Notes: generated by a model from the letters alone, not told the origin. Counted from the stretch's first letter, positions 28,545-37,250 are shown. The stretch: DNA of 64,000 nucleotides from Tildeniella nuda ZEHNDER 1965/U140 (GCA_019358895.1 JAHHIG010000001.1:1-64000), one strand, 5' to 3'. Made by a program: numbers and translations.

Positions 28545-29330
28545 CTACTGCGCTACATACCCGCCATCTACCATCAACGTTTCACCTGTTATGAACGATG
28601 CCAGGTCAGATGATAAAAACAGGACTGCATTTGCAACTTCAAGCGGTGTTCCAATTCGTCCGATCGGGTGAAGTCCTGTTATATAAGCTTTGACCTCATC
28701 CTGCCCACCTGTAGCTGCTTCAAACATATCTGTTTCGATTGCTGCTGGTGCAACGACATTGATGCGAATCCCCGCTTTGGCATATTGGAGCGCGGCGGCT
28801 TTTGTTAAGCCTACTACTGCATGTTTACTCGCGGTGTAGAGGAGTTGGGTAGGAACTGCAACGACTCCAGCCCCAGATGATGTATTGACGATGCACATAG
28901 TGCCGCCAGAGGCGAACGAACCACTTCCCTGTTTCAACATCTGAGCGATTTCATATTTCATCGACAACCAAACGCCTTTGATATTGACGTTCATCGTGCG
29001 ATCGTATTCCGCTTCTGTTTGCTCAATCAATGAGGGATTTTCGCCGACAGTTCCTGCATTATTAAAGGCAATATCTAACCGACCAAAAACGTCAACCGTT
29101 TTATCAACCATTGCTTTAACATCGGCTTCTTTCGTGACATCGGCTTGCACAAAAATAGCCTCTCCGCCAGCTTCCTTGATCAATCGAACCGTTTCTTCAC
29201 CTTCATCCATTCGACGACCCACCACCACCACCTTTGCTTGTTGTTGGGCATAAGCGATCGCCGTTGCTCTGCCAATTCCTGAAGTTCCGCCAGTGACAAG
29301 CGCAACTTTTCCTGAGAGTTTTTGTGACAT
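28545..29330 (-). CDS. Short-chain dehydrogenase/reductase
   Basis: A 261-residue classical SDR: cofactor motif VTGGTSGIGRATAIAYAQQQ, NNAG in DIAFNNAGTVGENPS, catalytic S in VNTSSGAGVVAVPTQ and Y-x3-K in LLYTASKHAVVG, with the C-terminal LASFITGETLMVDGGYVA. It resembles glucose 1-dehydrogenase-type oxidoreductases; the substrate is unknown. A damaged copy of its N-terminal segment lies at 29925-30088. Confidence 0.93.
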   Translation of the reverse strand: MSQKLSGKVALVTGGTSGIGRATAIAYAQQQAKVVVVGRRMDEGEETVRLIKEAGGEAIFVQADVTKEADVKAMVDKTVDVFGRLDIAFNNAGTVGENPSLIEQTEAEYDRTMNVNIKGVWLSMKYEIAQMLKQGSGSFASGGTMCIVNTSSGAGVVAVPTQLLYTASKHAVVGLTKAAALQYAKAGIRINVVAPAAIETDMFEAATGGQDEVKAYITGLHPIGRIGTPLEVANAVLFLSSDLASFITGETLMVDGGYVAQ

Positions 29331-29480
29331 AGTGTTTTACTGCGTATGTGATTACTAATGTGATCGTCAAATCGGCAATTTACTTACCAATAAGCCCGCG
29401 AATCGCTTCGCCCTGATGACAAATGCCGGGCGGTCGAGTGCAGTGTCGGGTTATCCTGCCGCCCGCTCCGCCTGATGAAT

Positions 29481-29873
29481 TCAGCCTGGAATACGGGCGA
29501 TGACCTTGATCTCGAAGTCGAACCCCGCGAGCCAGTTGACCCCGATCGCCGTCCAATTCGGATAAGGCGCTTCCGGGAAGACTTCGCTTTTAACGGTCAT
29601 GACCGTGCCGAACTGATTCTCGGGATCGGTATGAAAGGTCGTCACGTCGACGATATCGTCAAGCCCGCATCCACCCGCTTGTAGGGTCGCCTCAAGATTG
29701 GAGAATGCCAGGCGGACCTGAGCCTCAAAGTCCGGCTCGGGCGAGCCATCGCTGCGACTGCCGACCTGACCAGACACGAACAGGAGGTCACCTGATCTGA
29801 TCGCTGCGGAATAGGTGTATGAGGTGTAGAGGTCATGCCGATCGGCGGGGAAAACGGCGTCACGCTGGGTCAT
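29481..29873 (-). CDS. RidA family protein
   Basis: An intact 130-residue Rid protein from ATG 29873 (MTQRDAVFPADRHDLYTSYT). It contains LFVSGQVGSRSDGSPEPD, LEATLQAGGCGLDDIVDVTT and FPEAPYPNWTAIGVNWLAG. The arginine used by RidA deaminases is present as VIARIPG near the end. Rid proteins hydrolyse reactive enamines/imines. It is not the closest relative of the frameshifted Rid gene at 18280, so one copy does not simply replace the other. Confidence 0.87.
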   Translation of the reverse strand: MTQRDAVFPADRHDLYTSYTYSAAIRSGDLLFVSGQVGSRSDGSPEPDFEAQVRLAFSNLEATLQAGGCGLDDIVDVTTFHTDPENQFGTVMTVKSEVFPEAPYPNWTAIGVNWLAGFDFEIKVIARIPG

Positions 29874-29924
29874 ATAGAATGCTCCTGTTGTAGGTCGCTG
29901 GAAAGCGGTGTTCAGTTTTTGCAT

Positions 29925-30088
29925 TTTTTACAGTTTCTTCACCTTCATCAATTCGACGACCCACCACCACCACCTTTGCTTGTTGTTGGGCATAAGCGAT
30001 TACCTCCGGTAGGCTTCGCCAACGCGGTAGCTCTACCAATTCCCGATGTGCCTCCAGTAACTAACACCACTTTGTCTTGCAGTATCAT
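29925..30088 (-). pseudogene. N-terminal SDR fragment with a 22-bp insertion
   Basis: From ATG 30088 the frame reads MILQDKVVLVTGGTSGIGRA, closely matching the SDR at 28545. A 22-bp insert at 30001-30022 then shifts the frame; beyond it the DNA again matches, encoding AQQQAKVVVVGRRIDEGEET. The copy ends at the RidA gene, so the catalytic half never existed here or has been deleted. It is a partial duplicate of the neighbour, later hit by a mini-element. Confidence 0.8.
30001..30022. repeat. 22-bp mini-insertion (small dispersed repeat type)
   Basis: TACCTCCGGTAGGCTTCGCCAA is present in the SDR fragment but absent from the intact paralog at 28545, giving exact insertion boundaries. Read on the minus strand it starts TTGGCGAAGCCT, which matches the start of the 25-bp insertion in the araC pseudogene (TTGGCGTAGCCT). 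Very small mobile repeats of 21-27 bp are known in cyanobacterial genomes. Confidence 0.7.
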
Positions 30089-30141
30089 TGTTGTTTCTCC
30101 TGTTTCAATCAAGATTGACCTTCAGCAACGAACTGACGAGA

Positions 30142-31125
30142 TCACCGACGACCAATTCGATCGCTTTGGAAAACGGGTTCGGATGACTTATCGTATTTGA
30201 ACACCTTGTAGGCGATCGCCAGGAAAACGGGAATCAGCACGAGGGAGATGATGTCGTAGAATCTTGCATGGTACTCGCTGATGCTGAACAGGGCTGGTGC
30301 AGCGAAAAAGCTTCCAGACCAGTTGAACAAGAGAAAGTACGCGATGTTGTTGGCGAAGTGTGCGCCGATCGCAAGCTCAGTCGTGCCGTCGATCAATGAA
30401 ACGATCGCAAACAGCAGACCCGTGCCGACGAAGAGTCCGAGGAACATCCCGATCCAGCCACCCTCCTGTGACTCTGGATTGGTGGCGTGCGGCAGGGTGA
30501 AGATCACAGCCGACACGATCGCCAGAAACACGCGGTTCGACCAGATCAGGCTCGCGCCCTGCACGATGTACCCGCGAAAGAAAAGCTCCTCGGTGGTCGT
30601 CTGGATCGCAGTAAGGATTAGCGCGATCGGCACGAAGAGCGCGAACGTCTTCAGGTCGGAGTTGAAGGAGAAGGTATCGGGGTAGAGGAGGTACTGCCCC
30701 AGCCCGCCTATCAGAACCCAGGGCACGAACCCAGCCACGAAGCCGTGACCGATGCGATGCCAACTGATCTGCTCCCGCGCCGTAACGAGCGTTCGGGGAT
30801 GACGCTGGTGAATGAGGGTGACGGCGATGAGGATTCCAGCGAGGAACACCGGGAAACCCGCCATGACCACGACGAAGCCCCATACGGGACCGAACGCAGC
30901 GTAATCCAGCCGACTAAATGCTGCGACACCCTCCTGACCGCCGATCGCGAGTGCAACGATCGCACTGGCAAAGTTGGCGGCGACCATCCATGCAAAGAGG
31001 ATGATCATCAGCCCTAGAACATACCGCCACCACCGATACTTCCCCCACCCGGCAGCCTCCACGTAAGTCGCGTCTTTCACGTCCGTTCCGCATCCCTGCC
31101 TTCCTGTGATTGCTTTAAACTTCAT
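30142..31125 (-). CDS. CPBP family intramembrane metalloprotease (paralog 3 of 3)
   Basis: A 327-residue copy of the 21865/22916 proteins, displaced by about 7 kb. Motifs: TTTEELFFRGYIVQGASLIW, IFTLPHATNPESQEGG and IGAHFANNI. Compared with the others it has a small insertion after NPES. The leader sequence before its ATG is the same as that of the 21865 gene, showing that gene plus upstream region were copied together. Active-site residues are intact. Confidence 0.9.
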   Translation of the reverse strand: MKFKAITGRQGCGTDVKDATYVEAAGWGKYRWWRYVLGLMIILFAWMVAANFASAIVALAIGGQEGVAAFSRLDYAAFGPVWGFVVVMAGFPVFLAGILIAVTLIHQRHPRTLVTAREQISWHRIGHGFVAGFVPWVLIGGLGQYLLYPDTFSFNSDLKTFALFVPIALILTAIQTTTEELFFRGYIVQGASLIWSNRVFLAIVSAVIFTLPHATNPESQEGGWIGMFLGLFVGTGLLFAIVSLIDGTTELAIGAHFANNIAYFLLFNWSGSFFAAPALFSISEYHARFYDIISLVLIPVFLAIAYKVFKYDKSSEPVFQSDRIGRR

Positions 31126-31155
31126 CTTTGTCTCCTTGACTCGTGCGTGATCGAG

Positions 31156-31561
31156 TTAGCGAATCTGTTTTGGGGTCATTCCAGTCAGGCGCTTAAACTG
31201 TTGTGTCAAATGACTCTGGCTGGAGAAGCCGACTTGTGAGGCAATGTCTGCGTTGGCGTAGCCTGTGCGTAGCACGTATTGCTAAGTTCGTTTACAACAG
31301 CATCAATTTCACTCGTTCCAACCGCTGTTGAATCACGTACTGGTGCGGTGAAACTCCCATTGCTTGTTTGAATGCAGTGGTAAAGTAAGGCGGACTAAGA
31401 TTCAGCGCCTCTGCAAGTTCGACCAGTGACAAATCTCGTTCGCCTAGCGTCGGCTCTGCCGAATCGAGGTGGGTCTGAATATAGTCGAGTACTTGTTGCA
31501 ATTGGAGGTGTGTTAGACCTTTGCGCTTGCATTCAATGGTTGGTGTTGTAGTGGTTAGCAT
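31156..31561 (-). pseudogene. AraC-type regulator fragment with nonsense codon and 25-bp insertion
   Basis: The frame starts in the DNA-binding half: LQQVLDYIQTHLDSAEPT, LVELAEALNLSPPYFTTAFK, MGVSPHQYVIQQRLERVKLM. A TAA (31292-31294) then ends it. Past a 25-bp insert (31252-31276) the expected ending DIASQVGFSSQSHLTQQFKR and LTGMTPKQIR is preserved. Removing the insert and stop gives a continuous AraC domain (LLxTNLAIADIA). The N-terminal sensor domain appears to be missing, as the ORF is only about 130 codons. Confidence 0.82.
31252..31276. repeat. 25-bp mini-insertion (small dispersed repeat type)
   Basis: GTTGGCGTAGCCTGTGCGTAGCACG interrupts the codons for LAIADIA in the araC pseudogene; excision restores the reading frame exactly. 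It shares its left end with the insertion at 30001-30022. It contains partial internal symmetry (GGCGTAGCC). Confidence 0.7.
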
Positions 31562-31663
31562 GGTTCAAAACTTGGCAAGTTGTTCAACAAAACAGGCAAA
31601 AACTAGCTATCACGCATTAGATAACTTACTAGCACTCACAAACAAGTCAGATATGAATAGAGC

Positions 31664-32221
31664 TTAGTGACTTGCAGCAACAATGGCTGTCATCAACTCT
31701 GCCATTCGCCAGCGTGCGGTATACCGGATGTTATTGATAAATAGGGCTGGAGCGTCGGTCACTCCGCTGCGTATTCCACTTTCGATATTTTGATTAATGC
31801 GATCGAGGTGCGTCTGTTGAGACAACTGTTGTAAAAACTGGGGAATGTCTAGTCCAAGCTGATTGGCATACTCGACAAGATAGCCGTTTCCTAGTGCTTG
31901 GTAATGGTTGAACAAACTATCGTGCATCTGCCAAAACTGACTTTGGGCAGCGGCAGCTTCGGCTGCCTGAGCCGCACGTTGAGACTGAGGATGAATCTGG
32001 ATCTGTGGAAAATGGCGGAAGATACAACATAAATAATCCTCTCCAAGAGAAACACTCAGCTCTTGCCGAATGGCTTTAATTAATCGGTAAACATCCGCGC
32101 TTCTAGAACATTGGTAGTCCCCATACATCACTAACACCACGGCGGCACTTAGCACACCTTGACTGTGATCTTGGGTTGAAGCTGGCACAACTAAAAAACT
32201 GGAACTATGGTCGCCGATCAT
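31664..32221 (-). CDS. DsbA-like thioredoxin-fold protein
   Basis: A 185-residue protein with a thioredoxin/DsbA-type domain. The segment VVLVMYGDYQCSRSADVYRL aligns with the usual EYGDFxCPxC active-site strand, but CxxC is reduced to a single Cys (CSRS). The rest fits: FRHFPQIQIHPQSQRAAQAA, FWQMHDSLFNHYQ and APALFINNIRYTARW with the cis-Pro region. Loss of the second Cys argues against disulfide oxidase activity; a monothiol or structural role is possible. No signal peptide is visible, so it is probably cytoplasmic. Confidence 0.8.
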   Translation of the reverse strand: MIGDHSSSFLVVPASTQDHSQGVLSAAVVLVMYGDYQCSRSADVYRLIKAIRQELSVSLGEDYLCCIFRHFPQIQIHPQSQRAAQAAEAAAAQSQFWQMHDSLFNHYQALGNGYLVEYANQLGLDIPQFLQQLSQQTHLDRINQNIESGIRSGVTDAPALFINNIRYTARWRMAELMTAIVAASH

Positions 32222-32418
32222 CTTTCTACATCTGTATCAAGCCTGGAACCTTGCAATTCACTTGCTCAATCCACATGAATTAATATAGGCAATTGACTTT
32301 TAGTTGTCGTCTACAGTGAGTTAAATTTTTTACAGTACAAATCGGTGGAGCAATTGCTCTAACCCAAAATAGAAGGTAGGTTATAACTCAAGTTAGAATC
32401 CGAGTTTGATCGAAAGTT

Positions 32419-33105
32419 CTACAAACAGACGATTCCGCGTTTAACGGCAACAATTACAGCTTGGGTGCGATCGCTCACATCTAACTTATTCAAAATCCGA
32501 TTGACATGGGATTTAACAGTGCCTTCACCGATACTTAAAGCAGTCGCAATCTCAGCATTACTCATCCCCTGTGCCAGTGAACGAAGTACAGCCAGTTCTC
32601 TTTCACTCAGTTCTGGATTACTGAGGCGCTGCACCAACTTGGCTCCTACATCGGGCGGAATATACTGCTGACCCCGATGAACGGTACGAATGGCATTCAG
32701 AAGCTCATCCGGCTCAGTTTCTTTCAACAGGTATCCTTTTGCGCCTGCCTGCAAGCCCCGATAGATATCTTCGTCGCTATCATACGTGGTCAGTACAATA
32801 ATCCGAGCCGATTTAGTAGTCGCACAAATTGCACCAATGGCGGCAACGCCTTCCACACCCGGCATTCGCAGATCCATGAGCGTGACATCCGGTTGGTGTT
32901 CCTCAAATAGCGCGATCGCCTGTTCCCCATTTTCGGCTTGGGCAATCACCTGCATCTCTGGGTCACGGTTAATAATCGTGGCTAATCCTTGCCGAAAAAT
33001 GGCGTGATCATCTGCAATCAAAACTCGAATCGGGGGTGTGGGGTGTGGGGTGTGGGGTGTGGAGAAGTCTCTAGGGTGTGGGGTGTGGGGTGTAAGGTGT
33101 GTCAA
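32419..33105 (-). CDS. NarL/FixJ-type response regulator with LuxR HTH
   Basis: Receiver domain from about residue 27 (RVLIADDHAIFRQGLATIIN; phospho-acceptor D in DVTLMDLRMPGVEG; Lys in GAKGYLLKETEPDE). The LuxR-type helix-turn-helix follows (LSERELAVLRSLAQGMSNAE, IGEGTVKSHVNRILNKLDVS). The only upstream start is a TTG at 33105 overlapping the stop of the four-helix-bundle gene. Codons 2-26 consist of STRR heptamers that encode a Thr/Pro/His-rich tail. It is the probable partner of the histidine kinase at 33502. Confidence 0.9.
   Translation of the reverse strand: MTHLTPHTPHPRDFSTPHTPHPTPPIRVLIADDHAIFRQGLATIINRDPEMQVIAQAENGEQAIALFEEHQPDVTLMDLRMPGVEGVAAIGAICATTKSARIIVLTTYDSDEDIYRGLQAGAKGYLLKETEPDELLNAIRTVHRGQQYIPPDVGAKLVQRLSNPELSERELAVLRSLAQGMSNAEIATALSIGEGTVKSHVNRILNKLDVSDRTQAVIVAVKRGIVCL
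33032..33098. repeat. Heptanucleotide STRR array (GGGTGTG)n
   Basis: About nine copies of a GGGTGTG/GGGGTGT heptamer, broken by an AGAAGTCTCTA spacer. STRR heptamers are a known cyanobacterial repeat class. This array is read as the N-terminal codons of the response regulator. Confidence 0.85.
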
Positions 33106-33470
33106 TTGTCTATCCCCCTTTGAAGACTTTGACGAAGACGACTGAGTAACCGTCCCGTGCTTTCACACAAACTCATCAATTCAGTAATGTCATCAATATA
33201 ATTTAAACTATTAGCAAGGAGAAGCAAGGTTTCTAGTTCTTTGAGACTTCCATTTGCAATACCGAGAAACTGAAGATATTCCTTACGATGATTTCTCCCA
33301 TATCCCTCAGCAATGTTGGCAGGCACAGAAACACAGGCTCTACGAATCTGTGAAGTTAGTCCATAGATTTCATGCTTTGGTAGTGCTTCTGTTGCTTGAT
33401 AAACTTCCTTTGCCAATCGCATTGACACTCTCCAAACCTCCAAATCACGATAACTCTCTAACTTACCCAT
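33102..33470 (-). CDS. Four-helix bundle protein (23S rRNA intervening-sequence family)
   Basis: A 122-residue helical protein: LESYRDLEVWRVSMRLAKEV, LTSQIRRACVSVPANIAEGY and GRNHRKEYLQFLGIANGSLK, the complete signature of the IVP/four-helix-bundle family that forms pentamers. Family members occur inside 23S rRNA insertions but also free in genomes, often as apparent cassettes. Here it splits a kinase/regulator operon, its start codon lies directly after STRR heptamers, and its stop overlaps the regulator start. Confidence 0.93.
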   Translation of the reverse strand: MGKLESYRDLEVWRVSMRLAKEVYQATEALPKHEIYGLTSQIRRACVSVPANIAEGYGRNHRKEYLQFLGIANGSLKELETLLLLANSLNYIDDITELMSLCESTGRLLSRLRQSLQRGIDN

Positions 33471-33510
33471 ACCCTACACCCCACACCCTGCACCCCACAC
33501 CCTACACCCC
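33471..33510. repeat. Heptanucleotide STRR array on the other side of the IVP gene
   Basis: CCCTACACCCCACACCCTGC and following units (plus strand) form about five to six heptamers of the same family as 33032-33098. The array contains the stop codon of the histidine kinase gene and the region where the ribosome binding site of the IVP gene should be. Confidence 0.85.
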
Positions 33511-36198
33511 AACGACTACGATAATCTCTGTTCCCTGCCCAGGTTGACTCCGAATCGTGAGTTGTGCGCCGATGCGCTCTGCCCGTTCGCTCATGCCTAA
33601 TAAACCAAAACCCTCAGAGGCTGGCATACTCCCAACTCCAAAGCCCTGCCCGTTGTCTTTCACGCGCAAGCAAAACTGATTGCGATCGTAGACTAGCTCC
33701 ACTCGAATTTCGTCAGCATTGGCGTGTCTAATCGCATTGGTTAAGGCTTCCTGCCCAATCCGCAGTAGGTTACTCTCGACTTCAGTCGGTAGAGCATACA
33801 CTGCACCCTCAATCTCATAAGACAAAGTGGTATCTAGTGCGGCAGTTCTGAGTTGAGCGACGAGACGATGGAGAGCGCTCTGTAGACTGCCTTCCTCCAA
33901 AAGCTGAGGACGGAGCGCGACAACCGATCGCCGTGCTTCAATCAGTCCGGTTCGTGCCAATTCTTTGATCAAGTCTAGATGTGCCTGAGTTGCTTCTAAA
34001 TCATCCGTTAGCACCTGTTTTGCCGCTCCGACCTGAGCCAGAATGCCTGTAAACGCCTGAGCCAGTGTGTCGTGAATCTCGCGTGCCATGCGGTTACGTT
34101 CTTCCAAAATTGAAGCTGCTTCTGCTTGCTTTTGCGGCGTAATATCTCGCGCCAACCAAATCACCTGCTCGTGCTGAATTGGGGCAATGCGAGCCGAAAA
34201 CCAGATTTCTCGCCCAGCTATCCACTCGCTGTATTCAACGGTCAGAACTTGTTGGGTTCTCACCACCTGCTGAATATAATTCAGGAATTCATCAGCTTGT
34301 TCTTTAGCATAAAGTTGATACAGTGTTTTGCCAGTATACTCCTCCCTATACTCCTCTCCATAGGATGGATTTCCTTTGATTGCACAGACTAATTGCCCTT
34401 CAGCATTGAAGATACACAGCGGATCGGGAATGGCTGAAACGAGCGCCCGCAGTTCTGCTTCAGAAGCTTGTAACGCGGCTTCTGCTTGCTTTTGCAGCGT
34501 AATATCTCGCGCCAACCAAATCACCTGATCGTGGGCGATTGGAGCAATGCGAGCCGAAAACCAGGCTTCTCGTCCATTTAAAAACGCACTGTACTCGACT
34601 GTGAGGATTTGTTGGGTTCTCAGCACCTGCTGAATATAACTTAGAAATTCATCGGCTTCTTCCCTTCCGAGTTGATGCATGGTTTGACCAATCATCTCCT
34701 CAAAGGGGTGCCAGAGCAGATTTGATTCCAGTACGATGATTTCAAGGAATCGCCCTTCAGCAGTCAGTACAAATAACGGATCGGGAATTGCCTCAATGAG
34801 AGTCCGTAGCTTTGACTCTGAGGCTTGTAATGCCTCTTCTGCTTGTTTGCGATCGCTAATATCTGCAGTCACTCCTTCGAGGTAGCCATCGTCTGCATTC
34901 AAATAAGCAGAGGAAAGTCCCCAGAACAATGTCCCATCTCGTTTTCGCAGCTGAGTTTCAAAGTTTCGCACTTCCCCATCCCGCTTCATCACCTCAATTG
35001 CCTGTTGGCGATCGTTGGGATTTACAAAATAGTCGATGGTGTGTTCCAGCCCAATGATTTCTTCTGGTGAATCAAAGCCAAGCAGATTGGCATAGCGTTG
35101 ATTGGCATTGAGAATTAATCCATCCGAGAGGCGGGTGCGGTAGATGCCAACCTGCGAGTTTTCAAAGATCGCTCGGAACTTGGCTTCACTGCGTTGTAAT
35201 GCCTCTTCTGCTTGTCTACGCTGGGTGGTGTCATTGCCCACCGATAAGATTTCAATAACCTCTCCCTGTTCATTGAAGATGGCTTGATTCGACCAAACAA
35301 CCCAAACTCGCCGACCGTCTCGACACAGATTTTCACCCTCACCTTGCGGATACGCTTGAGGATGGCGAAGTAAATCGTGGACCATCGGTTTGACATCGCG
35401 CCCAGAGATTTCGATGTCTGGAATGATGGTTTCAAACAAGGTTCGCCCTAGAATCTGATGTTCTTCATAGCCAAGAAGTTTTATCCCATAATCGTTGATG
35501 TAATGAATCCGTCCTTGCAGATCATAGCGAATGATGATTGAATTCGCGGTTTGTAACAGGTTGCGATAATTTGCTTCACTTTGTCTCAATGCGGCTTCGA
35601 TTTGTTGACGTTCAGCGATCTCCTGCTGCAAGGCTTGAGTTTGCGCTTCCACCTTCCTTTCCAGTGTTTCGGCATAGTCTGCTAACTGTTTATACAGCCG
35701 AGCATTTTCCAGTGAAATCGCTGCCTGAGCCATCAATAGTTTGAGGACTTGTAAGCGATCGCTAGTAAACACTCCGGTATTGAGATTGTTCTCCAAATAA
35801 AGGATGCCGATCAACTGACTTTGATTGAGAATGGGTAGACAGAGGAGCGATCGCGTCTGGTGGTGTTGAATATAAGGATCAGTTGAAAAAGACGATTCGC
35901 TGACGGCATCATCAAGCACCAGCGTTTCTTGAGTGCGTTCTGCCGAGTGAATGATGGAGGCAGGAATCGTTGCACAATCAGCAACAGCAAGCTTTTCTAC
36001 GTCACACTGTCTATTTCCGCTGCATTGAGCTACTACAGTGAGTTGATCCTCTTCCAGGAGAACCAGAGCACCAGTTTCGGCTCCTGTATTTTCGATCACG
36101 ACCTGCATCAATGTGGCAATTAATTGAGCGAGATGGATCATTGGACTCTCCCCCGACGAAGGGCTGGCAGCCGTCTCCCAAAGTATATCGCTTGCCAA
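33502..36198 (-). CDS. GAF/PAS sensor histidine kinase (NarL-type, HisKA_3)
   Basis: An 898-residue soluble kinase. Order: GAF (about 20-170; LATLMQVVIENTGAETGALV), a coiled coil (about 170-210), and four PAS domains. The third and fourth PAS are recent duplicates, sharing NYIQQV.RTQQ.LTVEYS and IWFSARIAPI. Then HisKA_3 (NRMAREIHDTLAQAFTGILA with the phospho-His) and HATPase (EALTNAIRHANADEIRVELV, KDNGQGFGVGS). It lacks membrane segments. It likely phosphorylates the response regulator at 32419. The last three codons and stop are formed by STRR repeat DNA. The N-terminus resembles the C-terminal part of giant cyanobacterial kinase/ATPase/HK fusions. Confidence 0.92.
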   Translation of the reverse strand: MASDILWETAASPSSGESPMIHLAQLIATLMQVVIENTGAETGALVLLEEDQLTVVAQCSGNRQCDVEKLAVADCATIPASIIHSAERTQETLVLDDAVSESSFSTDPYIQHHQTRSLLCLPILNQSQLIGILYLENNLNTGVFTSDRLQVLKLLMAQAAISLENARLYKQLADYAETLERKVEAQTQALQQEIAERQQIEAALRQSEANYRNLLQTANSIIIRYDLQGRIHYINDYGIKLLGYEEHQILGRTLFETIIPDIEISGRDVKPMVHDLLRHPQAYPQGEGENLCRDGRRVWVVWSNQAIFNEQGEVIEILSVGNDTTQRRQAEEALQRSEAKFRAIFENSQVGIYRTRLSDGLILNANQRYANLLGFDSPEEIIGLEHTIDYFVNPNDRQQAIEVMKRDGEVRNFETQLRKRDGTLFWGLSSAYLNADDGYLEGVTADISDRKQAEEALQASESKLRTLIEAIPDPLFVLTAEGRFLEIIVLESNLLWHPFEEMIGQTMHQLGREEADEFLSYIQQVLRTQQILTVEYSAFLNGREAWFSARIAPIAHDQVIWLARDITLQKQAEAALQASEAELRALVSAIPDPLCIFNAEGQLVCAIKGNPSYGEEYREEYTGKTLYQLYAKEQADEFLNYIQQVVRTQQVLTVEYSEWIAGREIWFSARIAPIQHEQVIWLARDITPQKQAEAASILEERNRMAREIHDTLAQAFTGILAQVGAAKQVLTDDLEATQAHLDLIKELARTGLIEARRSVVALRPQLLEEGSLQSALHRLVAQLRTAALDTTLSYEIEGAVYALPTEVESNLLRIGQEALTNAIRHANADEIRVELVYDRNQFCLRVKDNGQGFGVGSMPASEGFGLLGMSERAERIGAQLTIRSQPGQGTEIIVVVGV

Positions 36199-36249
36199 AC
36201 TTCAGAAAATTAAGCCTCTAGTGGATTTTTTGCAGGTTTCCTACCTCGA

Positions 36250-36579
36250 TCATCTTGGTCTGAAAACTATCAAGCAACCAGGTTTGGGCGTAGTAGAAGT
36301 AAGTGTAAGTGTTGCCACCCCTGATGACTCTACTCCTTCGGTTCCTGGTAAGGCTTGAAACTCACTTGACTCTAAAACCACGATGTCAGGAATCCCAACT
36401 AACAACTCGCTCTCAGTTTCATCGCGGTAAGTTCGCGTCTCAATCTCGATACAATACTTCGGCAAAATCTGGGGTGCGATGGCATCGGCGATCGCCACCA
36501 TCAAGCAACCGTGAAAGGACGACACTTCGTATTGGGCGTGGGTGCGGTGACTGGGATCTGCTTTACTCATCTGGCTCAC
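36250..36579 (-). pseudogene. Fragment of a DUF4058 family gene
   Basis: The frame contains VSSFHGCLMVAIADAIAPQI, LPKYCIEIETRTYRDETESE and LLVGIPDIVVLES, which match the N-terminal third of DUF4058 proteins (about 250 residues; RPKYRVEIE.RTY.....LLVGIPDV). The usual start MPSPFPGMDPYLE is missing and the rest of the protein is absent. The short ORF has no good start and is best treated as a remnant. Confidence 0.6.
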
Positions 36580-36609
36580 TCAGGGCTGTAGATATTTGCT
36601 ATTCGCAGC

Positions 36610-37233
36610 CTACACTGAGTGAGCTTTTTTACGCCCTTCCTGACTTCTCAAACACCCTCTAAAGCTTTGCAACCGATCGCTTCCCTGTTCAATCTCATCT
36701 TTGCGATCGAGGAGGCTATACAGTTTTTGTAATTCTTCTTGCAGCCTCAGCAACTTCTCTTGCTGCTGCTCCCACTGTTTCGATTGCTCCAGTAACCTTG
36801 TTAGCTGCAAAACATCTGCTTGTACCATAGCCCATGACGTTTGAGCTTGAGTCGAGGTAACCTGGGCAGCAATTAGATCTTCTTCGCATACAGCAGCGAT
36901 CGCATTCAGACGATGACTTAACGCCTTGACCTGAGACTCAATCGTTTTACGCTGTTCTTCTACACGAGCATGTAACCGCTCATAAGCACTCAAATTGACC
37001 AACTCTTTAAGAATTTGCAGGCGTTTGGGAGGAGGCACATCCAAAAGCCGCGTGCTCTGCCCCTGTAGAAGCAGCACCGATGACGTGAACGTATCGTAAT
37101 TTAGCCCAATCACCGAATCAATCCAACGCTCAAACCCCTTTTCTCGATCAGTGTCTGGAATGGGATCTTCGCGGTAGGAATTGTTGCCCTCTTTTGAAAT
37201 TAGGTGGAAAGCCTGCCGTGAGGTTTTGGTCAA
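36610..37233 (-). pseudogene. Fragment of an SbcC-like SMC ATPase
   Basis: The segment GFERWIDSVIGLNYDTFTSS, VLLLQGQSTRLLDVPPPKRL and QILKELVNLSAYERLHARVE is the region following the Walker A lobe in SbcC (DNA repair exonuclease ATPase), continuing into the beginning of the coiled coil. Both the N-terminal ATP-binding motif and the long coiled coil plus Walker B lobe are absent, so about 200 of 1000 residues remain. The partner SbcD is not in the window. Confidence 0.75.
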
Positions 37234-37250
37234 AAGGCACCAGTCCTGGT

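Noticed and set aside
36309-36662. 117-residue plus-strand ORF
   Set aside because: Antisense to the DUF4058 fragment and without any family features.
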